Source of the DNA: Sporobacter sp963677825
Lineage (GTDB): Bacteria > Bacillota > Clostridia > Oscillospirales > Oscillospiraceae
Direction of reading: 5' to 3'
Assembly: GCA_963677825.2 (NCBI GenBank)
Contig: CAXXEF010000001.1
Span: 2,480,001-2,544,000, forward strand
Length of the DNA: 64,000 bases
The translations under genes were made by a program, and so were the position numbers. Every line of letters starts with the position of its first letter. Position 1 is the first letter of the stretch. This document shows positions 8,178 through 16,553 of the stretch, piece after piece. The notes below the pieces were generated by a model, which searched no databases, was not told where the DNA came from, and saw only the letters and a list, made by a program, of their open reading frames with translations.

Positions 8178-8337
8178 TTGGATTAGTGAAATTGCGCAAT
8201 TCGGGCATTGCCCGTCAAAGGCCATCGGCCTGTTCTTGTGATATAAGCGTTGACCGTCTTGAGGGGAGCCGGTGCGTTTATAAAAATATTAAAAAAGCCC
8301 GGTTTCGGGCGCAGATTAACGAAAGAAGGTTGAAAAG

Positions 8338-8784
8338 ATGAAAATGCTTCGTAAAAACCGTAAAAAACTCGGCAATAAAGGCTTCTCGCTCGTAGAGCTG
8401 ATTATTGTCATCGCCATTATGGCCGTCCTTGTGGCAATCCTCGCACCGCAGTACCTCAAGTATGTCGAGAAGTCAAGAGTGTCCGCAGATGAAGCCAACG
8501 CCGATAACTTTCTCAACGCCGCACAGGTCATGACAGTCGATCCTGATCTCAATTTTGCAGATGGTACAGGAACTATTACTTGGACAGGATCCACGGTGAC
8601 AGTTGCAGGGGATAATGCAGCTACAATAACAGCTCAATTAACATCGATTCTTGGTGCTGATTACGCTACGGCGGAAGTCCAATCCAATGAGTACACGGCA
8701 GATGATAATGATACATATGTGGTTACCATCGCGATTGCCGACGGCATACCTACTGTATCCGGCAGCTGGGGCGCTGGATCGTAA
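8338..8784 (+). CDS. pilA: Major type IV pilin (prepilin)
   Basis: A 148-residue prepilin. A 15-residue basic leader ends in Gly15, followed by FSLVELIIVIAIMAVLVAIL. Cleavage and N-methylation would occur at Phe16, and the Glu5 of the mature protein, needed for assembly, is present. The remaining 100 residues form a Thr/Asp-rich soluble head without Cys. The SD is GAAAGAAGG. The leader region 8178-8337 holds two small palindromes (AATTGCGCAATT; GCCCG/CGGGC at about 8296-8309). Being alone after the riboswitch and next to its peptidase suggests it is the major subunit. Confidence 0.93.
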   Translation: MKMLRKNRKKLGNKGFSLVELIIVIAIMAVLVAILAPQYLKYVEKSRVSADEANADNFLNAAQVMTVDPDLNFADGTGTITWTGSTVTVAGDNAATITAQLTSILGADYATAEVQSNEYTADDNDTYVVTIAIADGIPTVSGSWGAGS

Positions 8785-8850
8785 AAGTTGAAGCTTAAAT
8801 AAGAAAAATTTCCTTAGACTCAACCCAAGCAAATCGAAAGGATGCCGGGC

Positions 8851-9606
8851 ATGCTTTTTCTCGACATAGTATCCTATATCATGATTGTCTTGCTGGGGCT
8901 GGTGATTGGCAGTTTCCTCAATGTCTGCATCATCAGAATCCCGGCGGCACAGAGCATAGTGACGGCGCCTTCCCACTGCATGGCGTGCAGCAAAAGACTT
9001 AGTTGGTACGAACTCATCCCGGTGTTCAGCTGGGTCTTGCAAAAAGGCCGCTGCCGCGGATGCAGCAGCCCGATCTCTGCCCAATATCCCCTTGTTGAGG
9101 CGGCGAACGGCATCCTATACGCATTAATATTTTTTCGGTTTGGATTATCGGCCGAAACACTCATCTATTGTTCTATGACCTCAGCGCTTCTGGCGCTGAG
9201 TGTCATAGACTTTAGAGTTTTTGAGATTCCTCCGGGATTTAACTGGTTTTTACTCGGGATCGGCGTTTTACGCGTCGCGACCGACTTCAGCAGCTACTTA
9301 ACGTACCTTATCGGATTCTTTGCCGTGAGCGTACCGCTGCTTTTAATCTTTCTGATTACCCGCGGGCGCGGGATCGGCGGCGGCGACATCAAGCTGATGG
9401 CCGTCTGCGGCCTGATAATCGGCTGGAAGCTGATTGTCTTAGCGTTTATCGCCGGCTGTATTTTCGCCTCGGTCATACACCTGATTCGTATGGCTGTGAA
9501 AGGCGAGGGCTCAACGCTGGCGCTCGGCCCTTATTTGTCGGTTGGCGTATTTGCCGCCGCGATGTGGGGCGGCGCGCTGATTGACAGCTATTTGGCGCTG
9601 TTTTAA
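8851..9606 (+). CDS. pilD: Prepilin peptidase / N-methyltransferase PilD
   Basis: Membrane aspartyl protease that cleaves prepilin leaders after Gly and methylates the new N-terminus. About 251 residues. The cytoplasmic zinc-binding loop with CxxC pairs (CMAC and CRGC) lies near residues 40-68, and the two catalytic Asp lie in SVIDFR and GGGDIKLM. Several membrane helices follow. ATG at 8851 is preferred over ATG 8842, because GAAAGG directly abuts the first and is well spaced for the second. It lies 66 nt after the pilin stop. Confidence 0.95.
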   Translation: MLFLDIVSYIMIVLLGLVIGSFLNVCIIRIPAAQSIVTAPSHCMACSKRLSWYELIPVFSWVLQKGRCRGCSSPISAQYPLVEAANGILYALIFFRFGLSAETLIYCSMTSALLALSVIDFRVFEIPPGFNWFLLGIGVLRVATDFSSYLTYLIGFFAVSVPLLLIFLITRGRGIGGGDIKLMAVCGLIIGWKLIVLAFIAGCIFASVIHLIRMAVKGEGSTLALGPYLSVGVFAAAMWGGALIDSYLALF

Positions 9607-9664
9607 CTGTGATAATTCGGATGACTACCTTTATATATAGAAAAGCCAATACAAGCGGGAGTGG

Positions 9665-11308
9665 GTGCACGAAGCGATGGCAATGAAAATTTTGGCGATC
9701 GAGATCGGCGAGAGACTGATCAAGGTTTGTGAAACGTATATGGGATCGAGTGCGCGCAAAGCAAGCGCGTGCGCTACATTTCAGACGCCTTCGGGTGCCG
9801 TGATCGACGGGGAGATCCAAGACGCCGAGGCCGTTGCTACGGTGATCCGGGACAACCTCAAGAAGAACAATCTCCGCAGCCGTAAGGTTGTTTTCTCAAT
9901 CGCATCGACGCGCATCGCCACGCGAGAGGTCACGATCCCGCCCGTTAAAGACGCAAAGATCAAATCGCTCGTAGAGGCCAATGCGTCCGACTATTTCCCG
10001 GTGGATATGAGCAAGTACCGCATCACCTATTCGCTGCAGGAGCGCAAGACGATGGGGCCGGATGCCGGCAACCGTCTGCTCGTAATGGCCGCGCCGCTCA
10101 CGATCCTCGAAAGCTATTTTACGCTGTCGGTTCTGCTCGGTTTCCAGGTGCAGGCGCTCGACTACAGCGGCAACAGCCAGTACCATTTGCTTGAAGTCAT
10201 CCCGAACGACGGTGTGACGATGTATATCGATATCAGCAGCGCTTACTCCATCACGACGGTGATGCAAAAAAGCAAGCTACTTATGCAGCGCACATTCCCC
10301 AGTGGCATTGACGAATATGTATTGGCGTATCTGGCCGGCACAGAAAAGCCCGACAGTGAGTTTCTGGCCGCCATCCATGATCTGAGCTCCGAATACTATA
10401 CGCCGCAGTTCGGCGATACGACACCGGCATATGAGTTGGCCGAATATCTCTCGCGCCTGATCGGCAACATCACGCGGCTGGTTGATTACTACAACTCGTC
10501 TAACTGGGAAATGCCGATCGAACGCCTGGTGCTCACGGGCATCGGCTCGCGGATTGTCGGGCTGCGCGAGGCCGTCGCAGAGTCGACGGGCATGCCGGTC
10601 ACGGTGATGCAAAAGCTGGACAAAGTGGGCGCGTCGAACTCGCTGGCATCGGTGCTGCCGCAGTATATCTCCTGTCTGGGCAGTGCGATATCGCCCGTCG
10701 ATCTTGTACCGGAGCGGTACAGGAAAAAGAAAAAAGAAAAGAAGAAAAAAGAATCTGTCTCACTCGGTGTGACCGTGTTTGTGATGTGTATTCTCGCCGT
10801 CGGCGGACTGAGCGCATCGGCATATCTGAGCTATCAGGATGCACTGACTGAAAAAGCGAAGCTGACGGACGAAGTCGCCGAACTGGAGCACGCCGAGATT
10901 GTCTACAACAACTTCATCTCCTACAACAAAGCCGCCGACGACTTGCGCGCGCTTGACACCCTGATTTCATCGCCCAACGACGCGCTGCTGGGTTTCATCG
11001 AGGAGCTCGAAAATCGGATGCCGCCGGAGATTAATGTGATCGCAGCCAACTGCGGCACGGAGAGTATTGAGATGAACATCACCGTTACGTCCAAGCTCGC
11101 GGCGGCCAAGGTCATTCAGCAGCTGCGCACGTTCGAGACGATCGGTGTGATCACCGTCGGCGATCTCGATGAGCCGGAGGACGATACAGGGCTGACGATC
11201 GTGACGTTTTCCGTCAGTTGTGAATACGTCACACAGTCGCCGGACGATACGGCACAGGATCAAACCGATACGACGCAGGATCAAACCGATACGGCGCAGG
11301 ACCAGTAG
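9665..11308 (+). CDS. PilM-PilN fusion, type IV pilus alignment protein
   Basis: 547 residues combining two proteins usually encoded separately. Residues 1-350 are the actin-like ATPase PilM (KILAIEIGERLIKVCE phosphate loop; LVLTGIGSRIVGL near 290). After a Lys-rich linker (KKKKEKKKKE) comes a single membrane helix near 365-390, then a coiled coil and a ferredoxin-like periplasmic domain typical of PilN. PilM normally binds the N-terminal peptide of PilN, so fusion fixes this contact. The tail repeats TAQDQTD-like units. The start is uncertain: GTG 9665, ATG 9677 and ATG 9683 are all in frame. Confidence 0.88.
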   Translation: MHEAMAMKILAIEIGERLIKVCETYMGSSARKASACATFQTPSGAVIDGEIQDAEAVATVIRDNLKKNNLRSRKVVFSIASTRIATREVTIPPVKDAKIKSLVEANASDYFPVDMSKYRITYSLQERKTMGPDAGNRLLVMAAPLTILESYFTLSVLLGFQVQALDYSGNSQYHLLEVIPNDGVTMYIDISSAYSITTVMQKSKLLMQRTFPSGIDEYVLAYLAGTEKPDSEFLAAIHDLSSEYYTPQFGDTTPAYELAEYLSRLIGNITRLVDYYNSSNWEMPIERLVLTGIGSRIVGLREAVAESTGMPVTVMQKLDKVGASNSLASVLPQYISCLGSAISPVDLVPERYRKKKKEKKKKESVSLGVTVFVMCILAVGGLSASAYLSYQDALTEKAKLTDEVAELEHAEIVYNNFISYNKAADDLRALDTLISSPNDALLGFIEELENRMPPEINVIAANCGTESIEMNITVTSKLAAAKVIQQLRTFETIGVITVGDLDEPEDDTGLTIVTFSVSCEYVTQSPDDTAQDQTDTTQDQTDTAQDQ

Positions 11309-11317
11309 GAGGGCATC

Positions 11318-11983
11318 ATGCAGATTTCTAAAGGTACGACAAAATTTATCCTGATCGCCATCGGGCTGATGATATTTCTGGCCGGCTACTTCCTTGTATA
11401 TATCGACTTTACGAACAAGACCGACGAAACGCTTGCGGACATAGATACGCTGTCAGATCGGCTTGATGAACTGGAGAATTACAACGCACAGATCGATAAC
11501 TATGAGACAAGTATTGCTGAAAATCGGACGTTTATTGATACCAACCTGCTGAAGTATTACAGTATGGAAACGCCGGAGGATTTCATCGTGCTCTCACAGT
11601 CGATGGTAGACGATATCGGCATAAGCGTCCCGCATATTACTTTTGATGACCCGGAGACCATTGCGCCGGTGACTGGCTTTGCAAACACGGACGATGCGGC
11701 GGATTTACCGCCTGAACCGCTCGAATTGATGTGCTACAGGTTATCCGCGACATTCACCGCGGAAATGACGTACGAGCAGATGAAAACAGCGCTTAAAACC
11801 ATCTACAAGCAGCAGGATGTGACGAAACTGCAGACGCTTACGCTCAGCTATGACCCGACGAGCGGACTGATTTCTTCAAGCATTACGTTGGACAAATACT
11901 ACTTAACCGGCCGCGGGATCGACGACCACGAAGCACCCCTCCCGCATTTTGATCTTGGCACCGACGCACTGATGGGCGGCTGA
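11318..11983 (+). CDS. pilO: PilO-like type IV pilus assembly protein
   Basis: 221 residues: a short cytoplasmic N-terminus, one membrane helix (about 10-28), a coiled coil (LADIDTLSDRLDELENYNAQ region, 40-75) and an extracytoplasmic alpha/beta domain. This is the PilO layout. It would pair with the PilN part of the preceding fusion and align the machine across the envelope. It starts 9 nt after the PilM-PilN stop with an AGGAGG site. Sequence similarity in PilO is always low, so the call rests on topology and position. Confidence 0.8.
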   Translation: MQISKGTTKFILIAIGLMIFLAGYFLVYIDFTNKTDETLADIDTLSDRLDELENYNAQIDNYETSIAENRTFIDTNLLKYYSMETPEDFIVLSQSMVDDIGISVPHITFDDPETIAPVTGFANTDDAADLPPEPLELMCYRLSATFTAEMTYEQMKTALKTIYKQQDVTKLQTLTLSYDPTSGLISSSITLDKYYLTGRGIDDHEAPLPHFDLGTDALMGG

Positions 11984-12032
11984 GCCATCGGGCATCAAAT
12001 CGGTCCCGGTCCGGCTGAAAGGAGGCTGGGTC

Positions 12033-13175
12033 ATGCGAATGAATAACAAAGGCTTCTCGCTGGTCGAGCTGCTTGTCGGCGTTGCTATTCTGGCAATTAT
12101 CGCCGTGCCGCTGGCCCGCGCCTTTATCACCTCGGCGTCGACGTCTGTGCGGGCCAAGGATATCCGCAGTCAGACGGTAGCGGCGCAAAATATACTGGAA
12201 TCTTATGAAGCAACATCGATCGGAGCGATCATCGATGCGCTCGCGCACGGCGGCGCGACGCTTGGCGGCGGGACGGTTAAACCGAAGATTGAAGTCGCAG
12301 ACGATTTCGGCAACTATGCAACTGTTAATCCGGCGGATGATGCCGAGCTTGACCGCGCCGGCGAGGGCTACAAGCTGTATCTGACGGACGTTCCGTCGGG
12401 TGTAGACAAATATGACGCCGTCGTGACGCTTGATGCGGCCTCGGAATATGCCGAGATCAACGACGAACCGATCGTCAACGCCAAGCCCATGAGCGCCATT
12501 GTTCAGCAGCCAAAGGATGAAATTGCCGCCAAAGACATTGCGCAGCAGGCGCAGATCGACAGCGGCGACGAGCTCGCCGACGACTTCTTTTTATACAGCA
12601 TGGATCGTACTATTACCGTGACGATCGGCTGGCTTACCGATGAGAACGACGACCGGCTGCAGTGCCAGGCTGAGTATGAATACGTGGCGACATACGACGG
12701 TGAGGTGTATGAGTACACAGCGGCAAATGACGTGTACTGCGACCCCTACAGTGCTGACTTTGCCGGCGAATACGGCTTGTTCGTTTTCTTTTACCCGAAT
12801 CATAATACCGCATTTGATAAGATCAACATCGTTAACCGCGACAATTTAGAAATGAACGTATATCTGGCCTGCCAGGATCCAATACCGAGTAACTATGAGC
12901 CGATGATCAGTCTGCGGGAGAAAAACTATGGACAAGGGAATAGCCCGGCTATGTCGCTGTATACGAATTTCCCTGTTGAAGCTCGGTTTTACCCCGGGAC
13001 ACTCATTGCAGGATCGGGCTATCAGGATGGAATGCGCTATCCCTACGATTGTTCAGGCGAGCTCGGCGGCCAGACGGCACAAAACCGCATTTATACGGTA
13101 CGCGTCGAGCTATACGCACCCGGCGACGTCGGCGGCAAGATTCTTGCATCATTCGACGCGTCGAGCATTGAGTAG
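12033..13175 (+). CDS. Minor pilin (PilV-like) with large soluble head
   Basis: A 380-residue prepilin-type protein. The leader MRMNNKG is cut before FSLVELLVGVAILAIIAVPL, with Glu at mature position 5. The head of about 340 residues is far larger than that of ordinary minor pilins and is rich in Tyr and Asp. I do not recognise a fold in it. It starts with AAAGGAGG at 7-nt spacing. It lies in the minor-pilin block and probably contributes to a tip or priming complex (inference from gene order). Confidence 0.85.
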   Translation: MRMNNKGFSLVELLVGVAILAIIAVPLARAFITSASTSVRAKDIRSQTVAAQNILESYEATSIGAIIDALAHGGATLGGGTVKPKIEVADDFGNYATVNPADDAELDRAGEGYKLYLTDVPSGVDKYDAVVTLDAASEYAEINDEPIVNAKPMSAIVQQPKDEIAAKDIAQQAQIDSGDELADDFFLYSMDRTITVTIGWLTDENDDRLQCQAEYEYVATYDGEVYEYTAANDVYCDPYSADFAGEYGLFVFFYPNHNTAFDKINIVNRDNLEMNVYLACQDPIPSNYEPMISLREKNYGQGNSPAMSLYTNFPVEARFYPGTLIAGSGYQDGMRYPYDCSGELGGQTAQNRIYTVRVELYAPGDVGGKILASFDASSIE

Positions 13176-13199
13176 CACCGGATTGAGGTTTATTTTACG

Positions 13200-15377
13200 A
13201 TGAAAACAGCTATGCGACAGGTGAATAAGGCGCTGCACGACCAGCGTGGTTCGTCAATCGTTATCGTTTTGGTAACGATGACGTTTATCGTCGTGCTCGC
13301 ATCGATCGTGATGTATCTGTCGCTCGTTAACATCCAGATGAAAAACATGGATCGCTCCGGCAAAGAGAATTTTTACGACGCCGAGTCGGTCATGAATGAG
13401 CTGCGCGCACGCGTGCAGGTGCTCGTGTCAGACGCGATCAACGACGCGTATACCGACGTGCTCAGTAATTATAACGATACAGAAGATGAATCGCAGGAAA
13501 AAGCTTTTAAGACATCGGACGAGACGCAGGAAGGAAAATTCCGGGATGCGTTTCTCGATGCGCTTTATACCTCGACGGTTGGCAGCAGTCAATTTCTGTT
13601 TGACCCGTTAGATGGTTCGGATGATATTAAGACGTATTATACGGCGGCGCTCAAAGCGCTGCTTAAGGACGTCGACGGTGTGGAGATTGAGGGCAGCCAG
13701 ACGGTTGTTGAAGAGCGTGACGGTGACGACGTGCTGGCCATCAAGCTTAAAGATGTGCGCGTGACGTATGTCGCCAACGGCTACCAGACAAGCGTGTCGG
13801 CCGATATCCGAATTGAGACGCCGAGCCTACTCTATAAAGCGACTTCGACGGTTCAGTCGTCACTGCCGGATTACGCCATTATCGCCGAAGACGGTGTTGA
13901 GACGGGTTTCGGTAAACTGGTTGTTACGGGCAATGCTTATGCAGGGATGATTGAGACCAGCGGCAACAGCAACTCGCTGACGATCCGGCAGGCGGGCGAC
14001 TTTGTCGTCGGCGGTAATGTGACAATCGAAGACAGCAGCTCGTTTGAGCTGGAAGCCGGATCGTCGCTGTGGGCGGAGAATATTGTTGTCGGCGCCTCGG
14101 CTAAAGCCAATATCCGTGGCGACGCTTATATATCAAATGATCTGAACCTGAGCAGCTTGGGCGCGGAGGCGTATTTGTCGGGCCGGTATTTCGGTTACGG
14201 CAACGCGACGGAACCGGAAGAAGATGGCGTGTATGCGTATGTGCCCGACAACAGTAGCTCGATTATGGTCAACGGCAAGTACACCACGCTGGATTTGTCC
14301 GGGCTGAAGACGCTCATTCTCGCTGGGCACAGTTTCGTTAACTATTCCCCCGTACCCGGAGCGGATAATCCGTTCGTGATGATGGGTCAGTCGATTGCCG
14401 TTAAGAGCGACCAGCTGGCCTATCTGGTGCCGGAAAACTGCCTGAAAACAGACTCGATATACGGGCTGACCAATCCGTATATCTATAACGACGAAGGTGA
14501 CATTACTGCCGCGCTTGAGGCGATTGCGACGGACGAGCCGATTTTCAAAGACAGCACGGAGACGCTGGCCGACTATGGCATAACAGACGTGTATAACGAC
14601 ATTCTGGTTATGCGCAAGCAAATCGGCCAAACGAACATCGCGTATTTCTGCATGAAATTCCCGACAACGGAGGATGCCAACGCCTATTTTAAAGATTATT
14701 TTAAGTTCAACAAAGACACAGTTCAAAAGTACCTATCGATATACACCGACGCCATAGATATGAGCAGCAGCACGTCGCAAAGTCTTGCCGGTCAGGGCTA
14801 CTACTTGGATGCAGGTGTGCTGGAGATGCTCGACGCGTCGAATGTACCGGACGCGACGCTTGAAGCCATCGTCGAAGCGAGTACGAATTTACGCGTAACA
14901 CTTTCGCGCACGGATAACGGCGGGGGATCCGGTGCCGCGTCGCCTTACGAATACTACGTTGACATTGAAACGGACATCCTCGCCGCTGAGGGCGGCACGA
15001 TCGCCTACGAAACCGACGGCGTCGCCAAGGCAATAGTTACGAGCGGCAGCTATACGATAACAGACGACACGCCCGATTCGGTGCACATCGTCATCGCCGC
15101 CGGTGATGTGACGGTGAACCGCGCTTTTTCAGGACTGATCCTGTCGGGTGGTACGGTGCATCTTAATGCCAGTATTACAGCCAGCCGATCGGACGTGGCT
15201 GACGCGCTGCTGGCGCTCGTCGATCCCAATTCGACGGATGCGGACAAGCGGTACCTGCACCTGAACGCCGAGCATATCACGCCGCTCAACGTCAGCTCCG
15301 GGAATGCGTCTGATCTGGGCAACTGGGACATGAACCGTCTCGTTTCCTACGATAACTGGGCCAAAAACGCAGGCTGA
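13200..15377 (+). CDS. PilX-like minor pilin with beta-solenoid-like middle region
   Basis: 725 residues. The N-terminus HDQRGSSIVIVLVTMTFIVV resembles PilX/GspK-type pseudopilins, with Gly17 as the likely cleavage site and no Glu5, as is usual for the first subunit of a pilus. Residues about 235-345 hold short strand repeats (GNAYAG, GNVTIED, SLWAENIVV, GDAYISNDL) that resemble a bactofilin-like beta-helix. A second similar stretch appears near 610-680. Ordinary PilX is about 200 residues, so this is a large variant. The SD is GAGG, 24 nt after the previous stop. Confidence 0.75.
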   Translation: MKTAMRQVNKALHDQRGSSIVIVLVTMTFIVVLASIVMYLSLVNIQMKNMDRSGKENFYDAESVMNELRARVQVLVSDAINDAYTDVLSNYNDTEDESQEKAFKTSDETQEGKFRDAFLDALYTSTVGSSQFLFDPLDGSDDIKTYYTAALKALLKDVDGVEIEGSQTVVEERDGDDVLAIKLKDVRVTYVANGYQTSVSADIRIETPSLLYKATSTVQSSLPDYAIIAEDGVETGFGKLVVTGNAYAGMIETSGNSNSLTIRQAGDFVVGGNVTIEDSSSFELEAGSSLWAENIVVGASAKANIRGDAYISNDLNLSSLGAEAYLSGRYFGYGNATEPEEDGVYAYVPDNSSSIMVNGKYTTLDLSGLKTLILAGHSFVNYSPVPGADNPFVMMGQSIAVKSDQLAYLVPENCLKTDSIYGLTNPYIYNDEGDITAALEAIATDEPIFKDSTETLADYGITDVYNDILVMRKQIGQTNIAYFCMKFPTTEDANAYFKDYFKFNKDTVQKYLSIYTDAIDMSSSTSQSLAGQGYYLDAGVLEMLDASNVPDATLEAIVEASTNLRVTLSRTDNGGGSGAASPYEYYVDIETDILAAEGGTIAYETDGVAKAIVTSGSYTITDDTPDSVHIVIAAGDVTVNRAFSGLILSGGTVHLNASITASRSDVADALLALVDPNSTDADKRYLHLNAEHITPLNVSSGNASDLGNWDMNRLVSYDNWAKNAG

Positions 15378-15407
15378 CCGGCCCGACGATACTAAAGAGG
15401 TAGAGCG

Positions 15408-15953
15408 GTGAAAAACAAGGGCTATACGCTGATAGAAATAGTGGTGGTCGTCGCGATTATTGCGGCGATGACCGTGACGATATGGCAGTCCGTCAATGCA
15501 ATCTTCGGGCTGGATATGCGCCGCTGCGCGGCAGACATCGTTGCCGCGATGGAAAAAACCAAGGTTCAGCAGCTGACGAAGCAGGGAGACTCATGGCTGC
15601 GTTTGTATCGGACAGAAGATGGCGTTTATCTCGATATCTACGAGAGCGGTACAATGCTGACTAATGAATTCAAAGACGGCAACAAGATCGGCAGACCCTC
15701 CGTCAACATTACGTATACGATGTCCGACAATACAGCCGGAACATTGGACGACACCGGTATCGTGATCGCGTTCAACCGATCAAACGGCAGCTTTTTAACG
15801 GCCGGAGAATCATGGGCGCTGCACAATCAGCCCGCCAACCTTTATACGCCGCCGAATCCGGATGCGTATTATGTGAGCATTGAGCTGCAAAGCGGCGGTA
15901 CCGATCGAACAATCACAATTTATCCCAACACGGGAAAATTTGTTCTCGGTTAG
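15408..15953 (+). CDS. Minor pilin (FimT/GspH-like)
   Basis: A 181-residue prepilin-type protein with a very short leader (MKNKG) followed by YTLIEIVVVVAIIAAMTVTI, Glu at mature +5. The head has the size and strand-rich pattern of GspH/FimT pseudopilins. The start is GTG at 15408 with GAGGTAGAG upstream. Its stop codon TAG is at 15951-15953, only 11 nt before the next gene, implying translational coupling. Confidence 0.85.
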   Translation: MKNKGYTLIEIVVVVAIIAAMTVTIWQSVNAIFGLDMRRCAADIVAAMEKTKVQQLTKQGDSWLRLYRTEDGVYLDIYESGTMLTNEFKDGNKIGRPSVNITYTMSDNTAGTLDDTGIVIAFNRSNGSFLTAGESWALHNQPANLYTPPNPDAYYVSIELQSGGTDRTITIYPNTGKFVLG

Positions 15954-15964
15954 TGGGGAAAACA

Positions 15965-16522
15965 ATGAAAAACAACAATAAAGGCTTTACGCTCACCGAA
16001 CTGGTGGCCGCCGTTGCCATACTCGGGCTTGTGACGGTCGTCATCGGTGTAATAGTCAAAACGAGCGCCGATACATACGGGTTCATCTCACGGGATATTA
16101 ACCTGCAATACGAGTCGCAGCTGACGATGAGCCAAATGCAGGAGTATGCCATCGACTGTAACGGCTTCGTTGCCGTCGGTTCGGACGACAAGGGCTCCCG
16201 CCTGTACCTGTTCAATGAGCGCGATGACGGGAGATACGACGGATACTTGTTCACCCTTTCTGAGGGCGGCGAGCTGACGTTTTATACAAAGAGCGGATTC
16301 ACCGACAATTTTGACGCTGGAAGCGTCTCGACGTATCTGTTCACGGGCGGTCAGCCGATGTCCCGGTATGTATCCGGATTTACAGCTGTACTGTCAGCCG
16401 ATGATACATCGATCGACATCACCATCGAATACGCCCTCGGCGGAGAGACAGCAACCGCACATCAGACGATTGCGTTTCGCAACAGCGTAACAGATATCAG
16501 CGCTAACGCCCCGGCCGCTTGA
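15965..16522 (+). CDS. Minor pilin (PilW/GspJ-like)
   Basis: A prepilin-type protein of about 185 residues. The leader MKNNNKG is cut before FTLTELVAAVAILGLVTVVIG, with Glu at mature +5. I prefer ATG at 15965, which has GTGGGG about 7 nt upstream, over GTG 15953, which overlaps the previous stop. It completes a set of four minor pilins (12033, 13200, 15408, 15965), as in H-I-J-K/FimT-PilVWX tip complexes. The exact equivalence to a named subunit is uncertain. Confidence 0.82.
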   Translation: MKNNNKGFTLTELVAAVAILGLVTVVIGVIVKTSADTYGFISRDINLQYESQLTMSQMQEYAIDCNGFVAVGSDDKGSRLYLFNERDDGRYDGYLFTLSEGGELTFYTKSGFTDNFDAGSVSTYLFTGGQPMSRYVSGFTAVLSADDTSIDITIEYALGGETATAHQTIAFRNSVTDISANAPAA

Positions 16523-16553
16523 CGCCTTGGCGTCATCTCAAAGGAGATTAGTC

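Noticed and set aside
7968..8341. Two short open frames across the riboswitch region
   Set aside because: They run through the aptamer, the terminator hairpin and the T tract, and carry no SD or protein similarity.
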